Shown: positions 34,713 to 43,639 of the stretch, one piece after another | Layout of the letters: each line of letters begins with the position of its first letter | How positions within the stretch are numbered: position 1 is the stretch's first letter | DNA from: Sphingomonas_R arantia | GTDB taxonomy: Bacteria; Pseudomonadota; Alphaproteobacteria; Sphingomonadales; Sphingomonadaceae | DNA length: 64,000 bases | NCBI RefSeq assembly: GCF_042682045.1 | Contig: NZ_JBHUGS010000005.1 | Span: 1-64,000 of the forward strand | Reading direction: 5' to 3' | Program-made: the position numbers and the translations under genes | Notes under the pieces: model-generated | Seen by the model: the letters and a program-made list of their open reading frames with translations, nothing else | What the model was told of the DNA's origin: nothing | Database searches by the model: none

Positions 34713-35340
34713 ACCCGCGTCGGCGGGCGATGGTGACGGCATGGGTCCGGTCATCCACTCCCAGCTTTGCGAAGGCACTTTTCAGATGCGCTTTCACCGT
34801 ATCGGCGGACAGATCCAGCCGCCAGGCGATCTGCTTGTTGGGATGGCCCTCCGCCACCAGGCGCAGCACCGAGATCTCACGCTCGGTCAGGTGATCGTCG
34901 AGCATGTGCGCCGCCAGCGCGTGCGCCACGTCCGGGCTCATGGCCTGGCGACCGGCATGGACGGCGCGTATCGCATCGAGCAGATCCCGGCGGATGCAGG
35001 TCTTCAGCAGATAGCCGGACGCCCCCGCCCGGATCGCGCGCACCGCCTGCGCATCGCCCGGATAGGTGGTCAGGATGACGATCCTCGCCTTGGGCGACCG
35101 TCGGCAGATGGTTTCGACCGCCGCGATCCCGCCGATGCCCGGCATCTGGACATCCATCAGGGTCACGTCGGGTCGCAACGAACCGAAAAGCTCGATCGCC
35201 TCCTCGCCGGTCGCCGCCTCTCCGATGACGACCATGCCCGCCTCGCGATCGACGAGCGCCGCGATGCCGTCACGGATCATCTGATGATCGTCCACGATCA
35301 GCACCCGGATGCAGTCGCCGGACGCGCCATCGGCCATCAC
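34699..35340 (-). CDS. NarL/FixJ-type response regulator
   Basis: The ~213-residue protein has a receiver domain with VLIVDDH, phospho-acceptor Asp63 in LMDVQMPG, Thr in LTTYPGD and Lys in LLKTC. A LuxR-type helix-turn-helix follows (LTEREISVLRLVAEGHPNKQIAWRLDLSADTVKAHL). The start is GTG at 35340 or the adjoining ATG at 35337; both are coupled to the upstream 88-residue gene. No histidine kinase is adjacent. The propeller-type kinase at 44404-47496 belongs to the HisKA_3 class that works with such regulators and is a candidate partner. Confidence 0.88.
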   Translation of the reverse strand: MMADGASGDCIRVLIVDDHQMIRDGIAALVDREAGMVVIGEAATGEEAIELFGSLRPDVTLMDVQMPGIGGIAAVETICRRSPKARIVILTTYPGDAQAVRAIRAGASGYLLKTCIRRDLLDAIRAVHAGRQAMSPDVAHALAAHMLDDHLTEREISVLRLVAEGHPNKQIAWRLDLSADTVKAHLKSAFAKLGVDDRTHAVTIARRRGFIEP

Positions 35341-35606
35341 CCGAACCCCTCAAGGCCGATCCCGTGGTCGGCGATGTGATCGAGAGCCAAGGTCGGCACT
35401 CTCGATATCCCGTCCCGCTTGACGAACCAGGTCTTGCCCCGCCGCGTCTGAGCCATCCGCCCGAAATCGAGCCGCCCCTCCTGCGCCACCCCCCGCCAGA
35501 CGGCGTGAAGATCCAGAAGAACGAACGCAAACTGCGTCGGAAATTCGCCTAGCCCACACGAATGACCGGACCAGGCCGAACCGGCCACGGTCGTCGACGC
35601 CTGCAT
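35337..35606 (-). CDS. Hypothetical 88-residue protein coupled to the response regulator
   Basis: The frame has a purine-rich ribosome site (GGGGAGGGCGGGAC) before its ATG at 35606, and its stop overlaps the start of the response regulator. It contains LGEFPTQFAFVLLDLHAVW and then a basic, aromatic stretch RRGKTWFVKRDGI. No family is recognised. Coupling suggests it helps control or modulate the regulator. Confidence 0.45.
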   Translation of the reverse strand: MQASTTVAGSAWSGHSCGLGEFPTQFAFVLLDLHAVWRGVAQEGRLDFGRMAQTRRGKTWFVKRDGISRVPTLALDHIADHGIGLEGFG

Positions 35607-36104
35607 GTCCCGCCCTCCCCGCCCCGGCCGCGTATAACGTCCTGTCCCGTCAATGCCGCAGGCACCGCCCCCGCGAATTCACCCGAAGTCATCGTGCCAT
35701 ATCCCGCCAAAATCACAAGTCGTTGGCTCCCGTTGTTCGAAACAGACCGGACGCAAGTCGTCAAACCGGACGGAATGCGCGTCCACGCACTCAATCTTGG
35801 CACCGCCAGCCTAGTCCCGACTCTGCAACGGCAAACCCTATCCCTCGGCAAGGCACCCGAACTTGTTGACCTCTATTCTTGAAGGCAAAGCCACCAGCGC
35901 CGCACAAGTCGTGCAGCTGCCGAAACTCTCCGTCCGTTTTCCCCGGCGACCTCCCTTCCATGTGCAACGAGCTGGTTCGCCACCCTCCGATATCGCAGGT
36001 TTAACCGCGCTTTACTTCGCCAGGTCTCCGGCCGGGAGTATCGGACGGATGAAGGTACGGACGCCGATCGCGCCGCGTACAGATGCGGTCCCAAGGAGCA
36101 AACC
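35607..36104. other. 498-base gap without a supported gene
   Basis: The gap lies between the divergent response-regulator pair and the small conserved gene. It must hold promoters for both. A 107-codon plus-strand frame overlaps the 88-residue gene and has poor codon use. AAGGAG at 36094-36099 serves the next gene. No repeat or RNA structure stood out. Confidence 0.4.
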
Positions 36105-36419
36105 ATGCCCTCGCCAACCAGTCCGAACCTCAGCCGCACCGAATGGGCGGCGGTCGCCGTGGCGTTGCAGGATACCGCGCGCTGCGGCTGCACGGCGGAG
36201 GCGATCGATGCCTCATCCGGCAGCCTTCGGCGTCTCACCCAGTTTCTGTTCGGACGCCATGGTCCGACCCCGCTCGCGGATCCGCGTCTCGAAGCCGTCC
36301 GGCGTTTCGTCTGCGCCAGCCACGTCGGGTCGGGCGCCTCCTCGGATCTGGCAAAGGCGCTGACCGACCACGGGTTCAGTCAGGCGCAGATCGATGCCCT
36401 CGATCTGCTGTCGCGCTGA
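36105..36419 (+). CDS. Conserved small protein, copy 2
   Basis: The 104-residue protein is a paralogue of the one at 15467-15778. Shared blocks are the N-terminal L.R.EW.AV.VAL.D..RCGC, the middle PLADPRLEAVR.FV and the C-terminal GF...Q.DAL..LS. The matching Cys pair suggests a metal or redox site. A strong AAGGAG stands before its ATG. It is followed directly by the 3' remnant of a pirin gene, so it repeats the neighbourhood of copy 1. Confidence 0.65.
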   Translation: MPSPTSPNLSRTEWAAVAVALQDTARCGCTAEAIDASSGSLRRLTQFLFGRHGPTPLADPRLEAVRRFVCASHVGSGASSDLAKALTDHGFSQAQIDALDLLSR

Positions 36420-36424
36420 GGCAC

Positions 36425-36601
36425 ATCTCAAGCGAGCCCTTGCCGGAAAAGCGCCACATCTATTGGCACTTCGTATCGAGCCGCACGGACCGGATCGAGC
36501 AGGTGAAACGCGACTGGCGCGAACGCGGCTTTCCGGAAGTGCCCGACGACGCAGATTTCATACCCCTGCCGGACGAGCCCGGCCCGGTCCGTTATCCATG
36601 A
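36425..36601 (+). pseudogene. 3' remnant of a pirin gene
   Basis: The frame encodes SSEPLPEKRHIYWHFVSS and then a stretch ending FIPLPDEPGPVRYP with a stop, which closely matches the last ~58 residues of the pirin at 16551-17471. The preceding ~245 codons of the gene are missing, replaced by the small conserved gene. There is no start or ribosome site of its own. It marks a partial duplication or a deletion inside a duplicated pirin locus. Confidence 0.8.
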
Positions 36602-36612
36602 GGAGAAATGCG

Positions 36613-37221
36613 ATGCAGCGGTCGAGTTTCCGCCCGGATCGGTCAGTCGGGACCACGGACGTGCCGGGGGGCAGCCACGCCCTACCTCCCGCGGTGGGAG
36701 TGGACGGCATGACCGACGACCCCGCCATGATGGACGAGGCGATCGCCGAGGATGCGGACACCGGATACCTCCAGGCGCGCGTCCAGGTCGCCGGGATCGA
36801 GCTGATCGCCGACGAACCGGTCTCCGTCGGTGGTCAGGGAACCGGCCCAAGCCCCTACCAGCTCATGGCCGCCGCCCTGGCGAGTTGCACGACGCTGACG
36901 CTCCGGCTCTACGCGACCCACAAGGGCTGGCCGGTCAGGCGCATCCGCACGGCCGTGGGGCATGTCCGGACCGACGACGCCAAACGGCCCAGCCGTTTCA
37001 CCCGCTGCATCGAAATCGACGGCGACCTCGACGATCTGCAGCGCGCGCGAATGATCGTGATCGCCGAGAAATGCCCCGTGCATCGGCTGCTGGTCGGCGG
37101 GGCCCAGATCAGGACGCTGGCCAGCAATGCGCCCCCGCCGACACAGCCTGCGATCGACCATGTCGTGGACATGGAGGCGCTGATTGCGGTCGGCCGCGGT
37201 TCCTTCGACTTCGCTCGATGA
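36613..37221 (+). CDS. OsmC-family peroxiredoxin-like protein
   Basis: The 202-residue protein has the OsmC/YhfA layout: an N-terminal beta segment (YLQARVQVAGIELIADEPVSVGG), GP.PYQLMAAALASCT with Cys92, and EKCPVHRLL with Cys154. These two Cys form the peroxide-reducing pair in OsmC/Ohr proteins. The first ~35 residues are disordered-looking; an internal start at MTDDPAMMDE is possible. AGGAGA precedes the chosen ATG. The stop overlaps the next start (ATGA). It probably reduces organic hydroperoxides. Confidence 0.85.
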   Translation: MQRSSFRPDRSVGTTDVPGGSHALPPAVGVDGMTDDPAMMDEAIAEDADTGYLQARVQVAGIELIADEPVSVGGQGTGPSPYQLMAAALASCTTLTLRLYATHKGWPVRRIRTAVGHVRTDDAKRPSRFTRCIEIDGDLDDLQRARMIVIAEKCPVHRLLVGGAQIRTLASNAPPPTQPAIDHVVDMEALIAVGRGSFDFAR

Positions 37222-37541
37222 TGGCCCGCTCCGCCCACAACCGACCCGGCATCACGGCACGCACGCCGCGGCGATCGGGCAGGATCGTCACGCGATTGAC
37301 CGTGGCGGCACTCGGCCTGATCGCCGTCCTCACCGGTATCGGCGTAAACGCCCTGCTGGAGGACATCCTCATCAGCGGCATCGCTGCCGGAATGGTTGTG
37401 CTTGTCCTGATCTCCGTCATGGATACGTTGGGGCTGCGACTGCTGGTTGATGGCGGTCCCACCACGCATCGGCCGCGCCGTAGATCGGCAAACGGTCTGG
37501 AGCGGTCCGGGCCGGAGACTGCGAAGGGGGATGAGCCATGA
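37218..37541 (+). CDS. Small two-helix membrane protein coupled to amidohydrolase
   Basis: The 107-residue protein has a basic N terminus with many Arg, two hydrophobic helices (LTVAALGLIAVLTGIGV and ISGIAAGMVVLVLISVM) and a basic tail. It is coupled by ATGA overlaps to the OsmC gene before it and the amidohydrolase after it. It takes the place that the XapX protein has in the other amidohydrolase locus but is not clearly the same family. Confidence 0.6.
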   Translation: MMARSAHNRPGITARTPRRSGRIVTRLTVAALGLIAVLTGIGVNALLEDILISGIAAGMVVLVLISVMDTLGLRLLVDGGPTTHRPRRRSANGLERSGPETAKGDEP

Positions 37542-39469
37542 TGCTCGGTCGGCGCGACGTCCTGCGGGGCGGCGCCGCGGCAGCCCTGCTTCCGCTCACC
37601 ACTGCCGACGGAAAACAAGCAAAGACAGACCTGCTGATCGTCAACGCCCGGATCGCCACGCTGGACCGTTCCAACCCGCAGGCGGAAGCCGTGGCGATCC
37701 GCGATGGACGCTTCCTGGTGGTCGGCAGCGAGCAGGCGGCGCGATCTGCCGCCAGGGCCGGCGCCGTGGTGATCGATGCAGGGGGTCGCCGGCTGATCCC
37801 CGGGCTCATCGACAGCCACATGCACATCATCCGCGGCGGCCTGAACTACAACATGGAGCTGCGCTGGGACGGCGTCCCCAGCCTTGCGGATGCGATGGCG
37901 ATGCTCAAGCGCCAGGTCGACCGCACGCCGGCCCCGCAATGGGTGCGCGTGGTGGGCGGCTTCACCGAGCATCAGTTCGCCGAGAAACGCCTGCCGACGA
38001 TCGCCGAACTCAACGCCGTCGCGCCGGACACGCCGGTGTTCATCCTGCACCTTTATGATCGGGCGCTGCTCAACGCCGCCGCGCTGCACGTCGTCGGATA
38101 CGCGAAACACACGCCGAACCCGCCCGGTGGGGAGATCGTGCGCGATGCCGCGGGAAACCCGACCGGACTGCTGCTGGCCCATCCGAACGCGACGATCCTC
38201 TACTCGACGCTGGCCAAGGGGCCGAAGCTGCCGCCCGAATACCAGCTCAATTCGACGCGCCATTTCATGCGGGAACTGAACGGCTTGGGCGTGACCGGCG
38301 TGATCGATGCGGGCGGCGGCTTTCAGAACTATCCCGACGACTATGCCATCATCGAGAAGCTGCACGCCGACGAGCAACTGACGCTGCGGATCAGCTACAA
38401 CCTGTTCACGCAGAAGCCACAGCAAGAGCTTGCCGACTTCGCCGGGTGGGTGAAACAGGTCGGCCCTGGCCGGGGCGACGACAGCTACCGCCACAATGGC
38501 GCGGGCGAGATGCTCGTCTATTCCGCAGCCGATTTCGAGGATTTCCGCGTTGCGCGACCGGATATGCCACCCGGCATGGAGGGGGACCTCGAACTGGTCG
38601 TCCGGCTGCTCGCCGAACATCGCTGGCCGTGGCGCCTGCATGCGACCTACGATCAGACGATCGGACGGGCACTGGACGTGTTCGAGGAGGTCCATCGGGA
38701 CATCCCCCTGACCGGGATCAACTGGTTCTTCGATCACGCCGAAACGATCAGCGACCGCAACATCGAGCGTATCGCGGCGCTGGGCGGCGGGATCGCGATC
38801 CAGCACCGCATGGCGTATCAAGGCGAGTCTTTCGTCGAGCGTTACGGCGCGAAGGCTGCCGAGCGCACACCGCCGATCGCGAGGATGCTGGCCGCCGGGC
38901 TGCATGTCGGGGCGGGTACCGACGCGACGCGGGTCGCCAGCTACAATCCCTGGGTCTCGCTCAACTGGCTCGTTACCGGCCGGACGGTCGGCGGTCTGTC
39001 GCTGTACCCCGCCGCGAACCGTGTCAGTCGAGAGACGGCATTGCGGATGTGGACCCACCAGAACACGTGGTTCTCGAACGAGGAGGGCAAAAAGGGGATG
39101 GTGAAGGCCGGGCAGCTCGCCGACCTGGCGATCCTGTCGGACGACTATTTCAGCGTGCCGGAGGCCCGCATCCCGCATCTCCGATCCGTCCTCACCATGC
39201 TCGGCGGTCAGGTCGTCTATGGCGACGCGGAGTTCGCTGACCTTTCGCCCAAAATGCCGCTACCGATGCCGGACTGGTCGCCGGTCGCCACGTTCGGCGG
39301 CTATCGTCGCACCCAAGAAAAGGCCGCCAAGTTGGCCGGCGCATGCGGCTGTTCTACGGCCTGCAACGTCCACGGTCACGATCACGCCGTCGCGCTCGGT
39401 GGGCAGGTTCCGGCGGCCGACGTGCAGGGCTTCTGGGGCTCGCTGGGCTGCGGCTGCTGGGCCGTCTGA
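37538..39469 (+). CDS. Tat-exported amidohydrolase (YtcJ-like, amidohydrolase 3), copy 2, with Cys/His tail
   Basis: The 643-residue protein is nearly identical over most of its length to copy 1 at 28007-29965, including GLIDSHMH, FDHAETISDRN, HRMAYQGESF and GAGTDATR. The N terminus differs: a shorter twin-arginine signal (GRRDVLRGGAAAALLP). The tail carries CGCSTAC, VHGHDH and GCGCWAV, conserved with copy 1. It ends an operon with OsmC and a small membrane protein. Duplicates with different operon partners suggest the same export-type enzyme is used under two regulatory programmes. Confidence 0.85.
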   Translation: MMLGRRDVLRGGAAAALLPLTTADGKQAKTDLLIVNARIATLDRSNPQAEAVAIRDGRFLVVGSEQAARSAARAGAVVIDAGGRRLIPGLIDSHMHIIRGGLNYNMELRWDGVPSLADAMAMLKRQVDRTPAPQWVRVVGGFTEHQFAEKRLPTIAELNAVAPDTPVFILHLYDRALLNAAALHVVGYAKHTPNPPGGEIVRDAAGNPTGLLLAHPNATILYSTLAKGPKLPPEYQLNSTRHFMRELNGLGVTGVIDAGGGFQNYPDDYAIIEKLHADEQLTLRISYNLFTQKPQQELADFAGWVKQVGPGRGDDSYRHNGAGEMLVYSAADFEDFRVARPDMPPGMEGDLELVVRLLAEHRWPWRLHATYDQTIGRALDVFEEVHRDIPLTGINWFFDHAETISDRNIERIAALGGGIAIQHRMAYQGESFVERYGAKAAERTPPIARMLAAGLHVGAGTDATRVASYNPWVSLNWLVTGRTVGGLSLYPAANRVSRETALRMWTHQNTWFSNEEGKKGMVKAGQLADLAILSDDYFSVPEARIPHLRSVLTMLGGQVVYGDAEFADLSPKMPLPMPDWSPVATFGGYRRTQEKAAKLAGACGCSTACNVHGHDHAVALGGQVPAADVQGFWGSLGCGCWAV

Positions 39470-39661
39470 CCGCACGGCACCGAACGACCCGACACCGCGA
39501 CATTGCTCCGTGCGGCGTCACGGAAACGACTGACCGCTTTCATTCACTTGCCAAGATCATAGAACAAATACCGCGACTTTATTCGACTGTTTGGACGACG
39601 CGAACGGAGCCATCTGGGGCTCACCGGCGAGCGGCAGCTCGCACCAAACAGGAGAATTTCG

Positions 39662-40078
39662 ATGGCAACCCTTCCCCTCAATTCCCGTGCAGTCTCTTAT
39701 ACTCCCGGCGCGCTTCCCGCGGTCGGCCGTGTCGGCCTCGCATCCATCTTCGTACTGAGCGGCCTGGCAAAGGTCGCGGCACCGGCTGCCACCGTCGGCT
39801 ACATCGCGTCGGTCGGCCTCCCCCTTCCTTATCTGGGCCTCGCGATCGCGCTGATCATCGAGCTGGTCGGCGGTGCGGCACTGATCCTCGGCTACCGCAC
39901 GCGTTTGGTCGCGGGCGTCCTCGCGGCCTTCTCGATCGTCACCGCCCTCGCCTTCCACAGCGCGCTCGGCGATCAGAACCAGTTCATCCATTTCTTCAAG
40001 AACGTCGCGATCGCCGGCGGCCTCCTGAACGTCATCGCATTCGGCGGCGGCGCATGGAGCCTGGATGCACGCCGATAA
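39662..40078 (+). CDS. DoxX-family membrane protein, copy 2
   Basis: The 138-residue protein has four hydrophobic segments with the DoxX patterns ALPAVGRVGLASIFVLSGLAKVAAP, LIIELVGGAALILGYRTR and FFKNVAIAGGLLNVIAFG. AGGAGA precedes the ATG. It is 192 bases after the amidohydrolase and may have its own promoter. It differs from copy 1 at 26629-27078 but plays the same kind of role. Confidence 0.85.
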   Translation: MATLPLNSRAVSYTPGALPAVGRVGLASIFVLSGLAKVAAPAATVGYIASVGLPLPYLGLAIALIIELVGGAALILGYRTRLVAGVLAAFSIVTALAFHSALGDQNQFIHFFKNVAIAGGLLNVIAFGGGAWSLDARR

Positions 40079-40262
40079 ACGATCGGCACACGGACGTTAG
40101 ACCACCGGGCGGCATGCCGTCCGGTGGTATCTGCATCAACATGTCAACACCGGCAAAGCTACCGCCTTTTACCGCGCTTAACTGAGGCACCGCCGCGACT
40201 TCCGATACCACTCGATCCGCGGGTGGCTTCACCGTCCCGCAGTCATCGAACTGGAGGGACGC

Positions 40263-41234
40263 ATGAAGAGGCTTCTGGCACTCGCCTTGGGATGTTCGGC
40301 GCTGGCCGGTGCGGCCGACGCCCAGACCGTCTGCCGCCCCGCGACAACCGCTACCGCTGCGCAGGTCCCGGTCGTGCGATACAAGTCGGTGAAGATCGAG
40401 GGCGTCAACGTCTTCTACCGCGAGGCCGGCCCCGCAAACGCGCCGGTGCTCCTCCTCCTCCACGGCTTTCCGACCTCGTCGCACATGTTCCGGAACCTCA
40501 TCCCGCTGCTGGCGGATCGGTACCACGTCATCGCGCCCGACTATCCCGGCTTCGGTCAGAGCGATGCGCCCGACCATAACCGCTTCAGCTACACGTTCGC
40601 CAAGCTGGCGGACACGGTCGATACGCTCGTCACGACGCTCGGCGTCACCCGGTACAGCATGTACGTCATGGATTACGGCGCGCCGGTCGGCTACCGGCTC
40701 GCGCTCAAGCATCCCGAGCGCGTGCAGGCGCTCATCGTCCAGAACGGCAACGCCTACATCGAAGGGCTCGGCGCGTTCTGGGATCCGATCAAGGCCTATT
40801 GGGCGGACCCTTCGTCGCCCGCGCGGCGCGCCGCCTTGAACGGTCTGGTCACGCTCGAAACGACGAAGTTCCAGTATACCGACGGCATGGGTGAGCTCGC
40901 CCGGATCAGTCCCGACAACTGGGTCGTCGATCAGGCCTTGCTCGATCGACCCGGCAACCGCGACATCCAGCTGGACCTGTTCCGCGACTACGGCACGAAT
41001 GTCCCGCTCTACCCCAGGTTTCAGGCGTTCTTCCGCGATCACAAGCCGCCGACGCTGATCGTCTGGGGCAAGAACGACAAGATCTTCCCCGAACCGGGCG
41101 CGCACCCGTATCGGCGCGATCTGCCCAACGCGGAAATGCACATCCTCGATACCGGCCACTTCGCGCTCGAGGACAAGCTCGACGTCATGGCACCGCTGAT
41201 CCGCAACTTCCTCGACAGGACGGTCTGCCGGTAA
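40263..41234 (+). CDS. Exported alpha/beta hydrolase with Asp nucleophile (haloalkane dehalogenase/epoxide hydrolase-like)
   Basis: The 323-residue protein has a Sec signal (MKRLLALALGCSALAGAADAQ) and the alpha/beta hydrolase motifs HGFPTSSHMFRNL and YVMDYGAPVG. Asp137 takes the nucleophile place, as in haloalkane dehalogenases and epoxide hydrolases, with a late acid in IVWGKNDKIFPEPGA and His in DTGHFALED. A cytoplasmic paralogue follows at 42017-42946. The two may act on one compound on both sides of the membrane; the substrate is unknown. Confidence 0.85.
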   Translation: MKRLLALALGCSALAGAADAQTVCRPATTATAAQVPVVRYKSVKIEGVNVFYREAGPANAPVLLLLHGFPTSSHMFRNLIPLLADRYHVIAPDYPGFGQSDAPDHNRFSYTFAKLADTVDTLVTTLGVTRYSMYVMDYGAPVGYRLALKHPERVQALIVQNGNAYIEGLGAFWDPIKAYWADPSSPARRAALNGLVTLETTKFQYTDGMGELARISPDNWVVDQALLDRPGNRDIQLDLFRDYGTNVPLYPRFQAFFRDHKPPTLIVWGKNDKIFPEPGAHPYRRDLPNAEMHILDTGHFALEDKLDVMAPLIRNFLDRTVCR

Positions 41235-41283
41235 CCGCCGACACCCGATCCCCGCGAAGACCCTATCCGAAAAGAGGCAGGAC

Positions 41284-42015
41284 ATGACGGACACCGCGAA
41301 CAGCATCGGCACCGCGCCCGCCGCCGGACCGACAACCTCGATCGTGCTCGTCCACGGCGCATTTGTCGACGCCTCCGGCTGGCAGCCGGTGTACGCCGAC
41401 CTTGTCGGACGCGGGTTCGAGGTCCTCGTCGTGCAACATCCGACGATCACCCTGGCTGACGACGTCGCCGTCACCGAACGCGCGATCGCGGCCGCCCGCC
41501 ATCCCGTCATTCTGGTCGGACACAGTTACGGCGGTGCGGTGATCACCGAGGCCGGCGCGCATCCGCGGGTGGCGGCACTCGTCTACCTCGCCGCGTTCGC
41601 CCCGGCCGAAGGGGGATCCGTCGCGGCCCTGACCTCGGCTCCCCCGGAACCCGGCGAGGCTCCGGCACCGGTCCTGCCGCCCCAGGACGGTTTCCTCATC
41701 GTCGATCCGGCGCGCTTCGCACAGGCGTTCGCCGCCGACGTCGATCGCGCGACGACCCGGTTCATGGCCGCCGCCCAGCTACCCTGGGGCCTCGGGGCGG
41801 TGACCGCGACCATTGGCCGCGCCGCCTGGCGGACCAAGCCGTCGCACTATATGGTCGCGACGAGCGACCTGATGATCCCGCCGCGCGCGCAGCGGATGAT
41901 GGCCGAACGCATCGGCGCCACGATGGTGGAGGTCGACAGCAGCCATGCCGTCATGCTGTCGCATCCGCGCGAAGTCGCCGATCTGATCGCGACGGCTGCG
42001 GCCACGGTCGGCTGA
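41284..42015 (+). CDS. Alpha/beta hydrolase with Ser nucleophile (EstC-like)
   Basis: The 243-residue protein has VLVHGAFVDASGWQPVYADLVGRGF and the nucleophile elbow GHSYGG with Ser81. A late His lies in VDSSHAVMLSHP, typical of the compact AB_hydrolase_6 group that includes plant-type methylesterases and EstC. AGGCAGG precedes the ATG. One base separates it from the next hydrolase, so the four hydrolases and the PNPOx gene downstream form one operon. Confidence 0.85.
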   Translation: MTDTANSIGTAPAAGPTTSIVLVHGAFVDASGWQPVYADLVGRGFEVLVVQHPTITLADDVAVTERAIAAARHPVILVGHSYGGAVITEAGAHPRVAALVYLAAFAPAEGGSVAALTSAPPEPGEAPAPVLPPQDGFLIVDPARFAQAFAADVDRATTRFMAAAQLPWGLGAVTATIGRAAWRTKPSHYMVATSDLMIPPRAQRMMAERIGATMVEVDSSHAVMLSHPREVADLIATAAATVG

Positions 42016-42016
42016 G

Positions 42017-42946
42017 ATGGCCCCCGCCCCCGCCGCCCCGCCAGTGACCTACCACCGGACCGCGAAGATCGCGGGAATCGACATCTTCTACCGCGAGGCG
42101 GGATCTCCCGACGCGCCCGTTGTGGTCCTCCTGCACGGCTTTCCAAGCTCTTCGCACATGTACCGCAACCTGATTCCGGCGCTGGCCGACGCCTACCACG
42201 TCATCGCGCCGGACCTGCCGGGCTTCGGCCTCTCCGAAATGCCGCCGCTCCACGCGTTCGAATATGGGTTCGCAAAATTCGCGGACGTCGTCGACGGCCT
42301 GCTCGAGACGCTCGGCGTTCGGCGATACGCCCTCTACGTCATGGACTATGGCGCGCCGGTCGGGTTTCGGCTCGCGCTTGCACATCCGGACCGGATCTCG
42401 GCCCTGATCATCCAGAACGGCAACGCCTATGAAGACGGCATGCAGGCGTTCTGGGCGCCGACCCGAGCATTCTGGGCGGACGACACCCCGGCCACCCGCG
42501 ATGCGATGCGGCCATTCATGAGCCTCGAAGGGACGCGCTTCCAATATGTGACCGGCGTGGACGATGTCGCCAGGCTCGATCCCGCCGCCTGGCTCCACGA
42601 CCAGCTGTTCCTCGATCGACCGGGCGCCGTCGACATCCAGTTCGCGATCATCCGCGACTATCGTTCGAACCTGGCGCTCTACCCGGCGTTCCACGCCTAC
42701 TTGCGCGCCTGCCGCCCCCCCGCGTTGATCCTGTGGGGGGCCCGCGATCCCATCTTCCGCCCGGATGGCGCGCACGCCTTCCTTCGCGATCTCCCCGACG
42801 CGGAGCTCCACCTTCTCGAAACCGGACACTTCGCGCTCGAAGACCGCGCCGATGAAATGGTGCCCCTGATCCGAACCTTCCTCGCGCGGCATCTCGCTGC
42901 GCAGCCCCAGCCATCATCCCCCGCCAGCACAGGAGATCGACGATGA
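42017..42946 (+). CDS. Cytoplasmic alpha/beta hydrolase, paralogue of the 40.3-kb gene
   Basis: The 309-residue protein lacks a signal peptide but otherwise aligns with the gene at 40263-41234: HGFPSSSHMYRNLIPALAD, YVMDYGAPVGFRLAL with Asp110 as the nucleophile, GTRFQYVTGV and ETGHFALED. It starts one base after the previous stop, and its own stop overlaps the isochorismatase-fold gene (ATGA). The C-terminal tail is Pro/Ser-rich. The function is that of the haloalkane dehalogenase/epoxide hydrolase-like group; the substrate is unknown. Confidence 0.85.
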   Translation: MAPAPAAPPVTYHRTAKIAGIDIFYREAGSPDAPVVVLLHGFPSSSHMYRNLIPALADAYHVIAPDLPGFGLSEMPPLHAFEYGFAKFADVVDGLLETLGVRRYALYVMDYGAPVGFRLALAHPDRISALIIQNGNAYEDGMQAFWAPTRAFWADDTPATRDAMRPFMSLEGTRFQYVTGVDDVARLDPAAWLHDQLFLDRPGAVDIQFAIIRDYRSNLALYPAFHAYLRACRPPALILWGARDPIFRPDGAHAFLRDLPDAELHLLETGHFALEDRADEMVPLIRTFLARHLAAQPQPSSPASTGDRR

Positions 42947-43623
42947 CATCCCATCCCACCGCGAAGCCGAGCACGCTCCCGACCGGCGGCGGCGCCGCGC
43001 TGATGGACCCGGCCGACACCTTGGTCCTGCTCCTCGATCATCAGTCCGGTCTGTTTCAGACGGTCAAGGACATCCCCGTCGCCGACCTGCGGCGGAACGT
43101 CGCGATGATCGCCAGGCTCTGCACCCTCCTCGACATCCCGGTGATCACGACCGCGTCCGAACCGTCTGGAACCAATGGCCCGCTGATGCCGGAGATCCAC
43201 GAACTGGCTCCGCATGCCGTCTACGTCGCCCGCAAAGGCGAGGTGAACGCATGGGACAATGCCGACTTCGTCGCCCAGGTTGAGTCGACCGGACGCAGGA
43301 CGCTCGTCATGGCCGGCGTCTGGACCAGCGTCTGCGTCATGTTCCCGGCGCTCGATGCCCGCGTCGCCGGGTATGACGTCTACGCTGTGATCGATGCGTC
43401 GGGGGACCCGAGCGAATTGGTTTCCCGCACCTCGCTGGCCCGCTTCGTCCAGGGTGGCGTGAAGCCGACGTCGACGAACGCGCTGCTGTCGGAACTGCAT
43501 CGCACCTGGGCCCGGCCGGAGGCGGCCGATCTCGCGCAGCTTTATGGGCTCGTGGCGCCGAACTATGCTGCCGTCATGGAAAGCTACCAGCGCGCTCAGC
43601 AGGCCGCCCGGCAGTCCAGCTGA
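42943..43623 (+). CDS. Isochorismatase-fold hydrolase, YcaC-like, copy 2
   Basis: The 226-residue protein has Asp32 in LLLDHQSGLF, the ARKGEVNAWDN block of YcaC-like enzymes and the nucleophile Cys131 in GVWTSVCVMFPAL. The C-terminal half carries WARPEAADLAQLYG typical of this group. It is translationally coupled to the preceding hydrolase. It is closer to classical YcaC than the copy at 31272-31934. Confidence 0.85.
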   Translation: MTSHPTAKPSTLPTGGGAALMDPADTLVLLLDHQSGLFQTVKDIPVADLRRNVAMIARLCTLLDIPVITTASEPSGTNGPLMPEIHELAPHAVYVARKGEVNAWDNADFVAQVESTGRRTLVMAGVWTSVCVMFPALDARVAGYDVYAVIDASGDPSELVSRTSLARFVQGGVKPTSTNALLSELHRTWARPEAADLAQLYGLVAPNYAAVMESYQRAQQAARQSS

Positions 43624-43639
43624 GCATCGGAGACGTGCC

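Noticed and set aside
40032..41510. 492-codon minus-strand frame opposite alpha/beta hydrolase genes
   Set aside because: Antisense shadow of genes with complete catalytic motifs.
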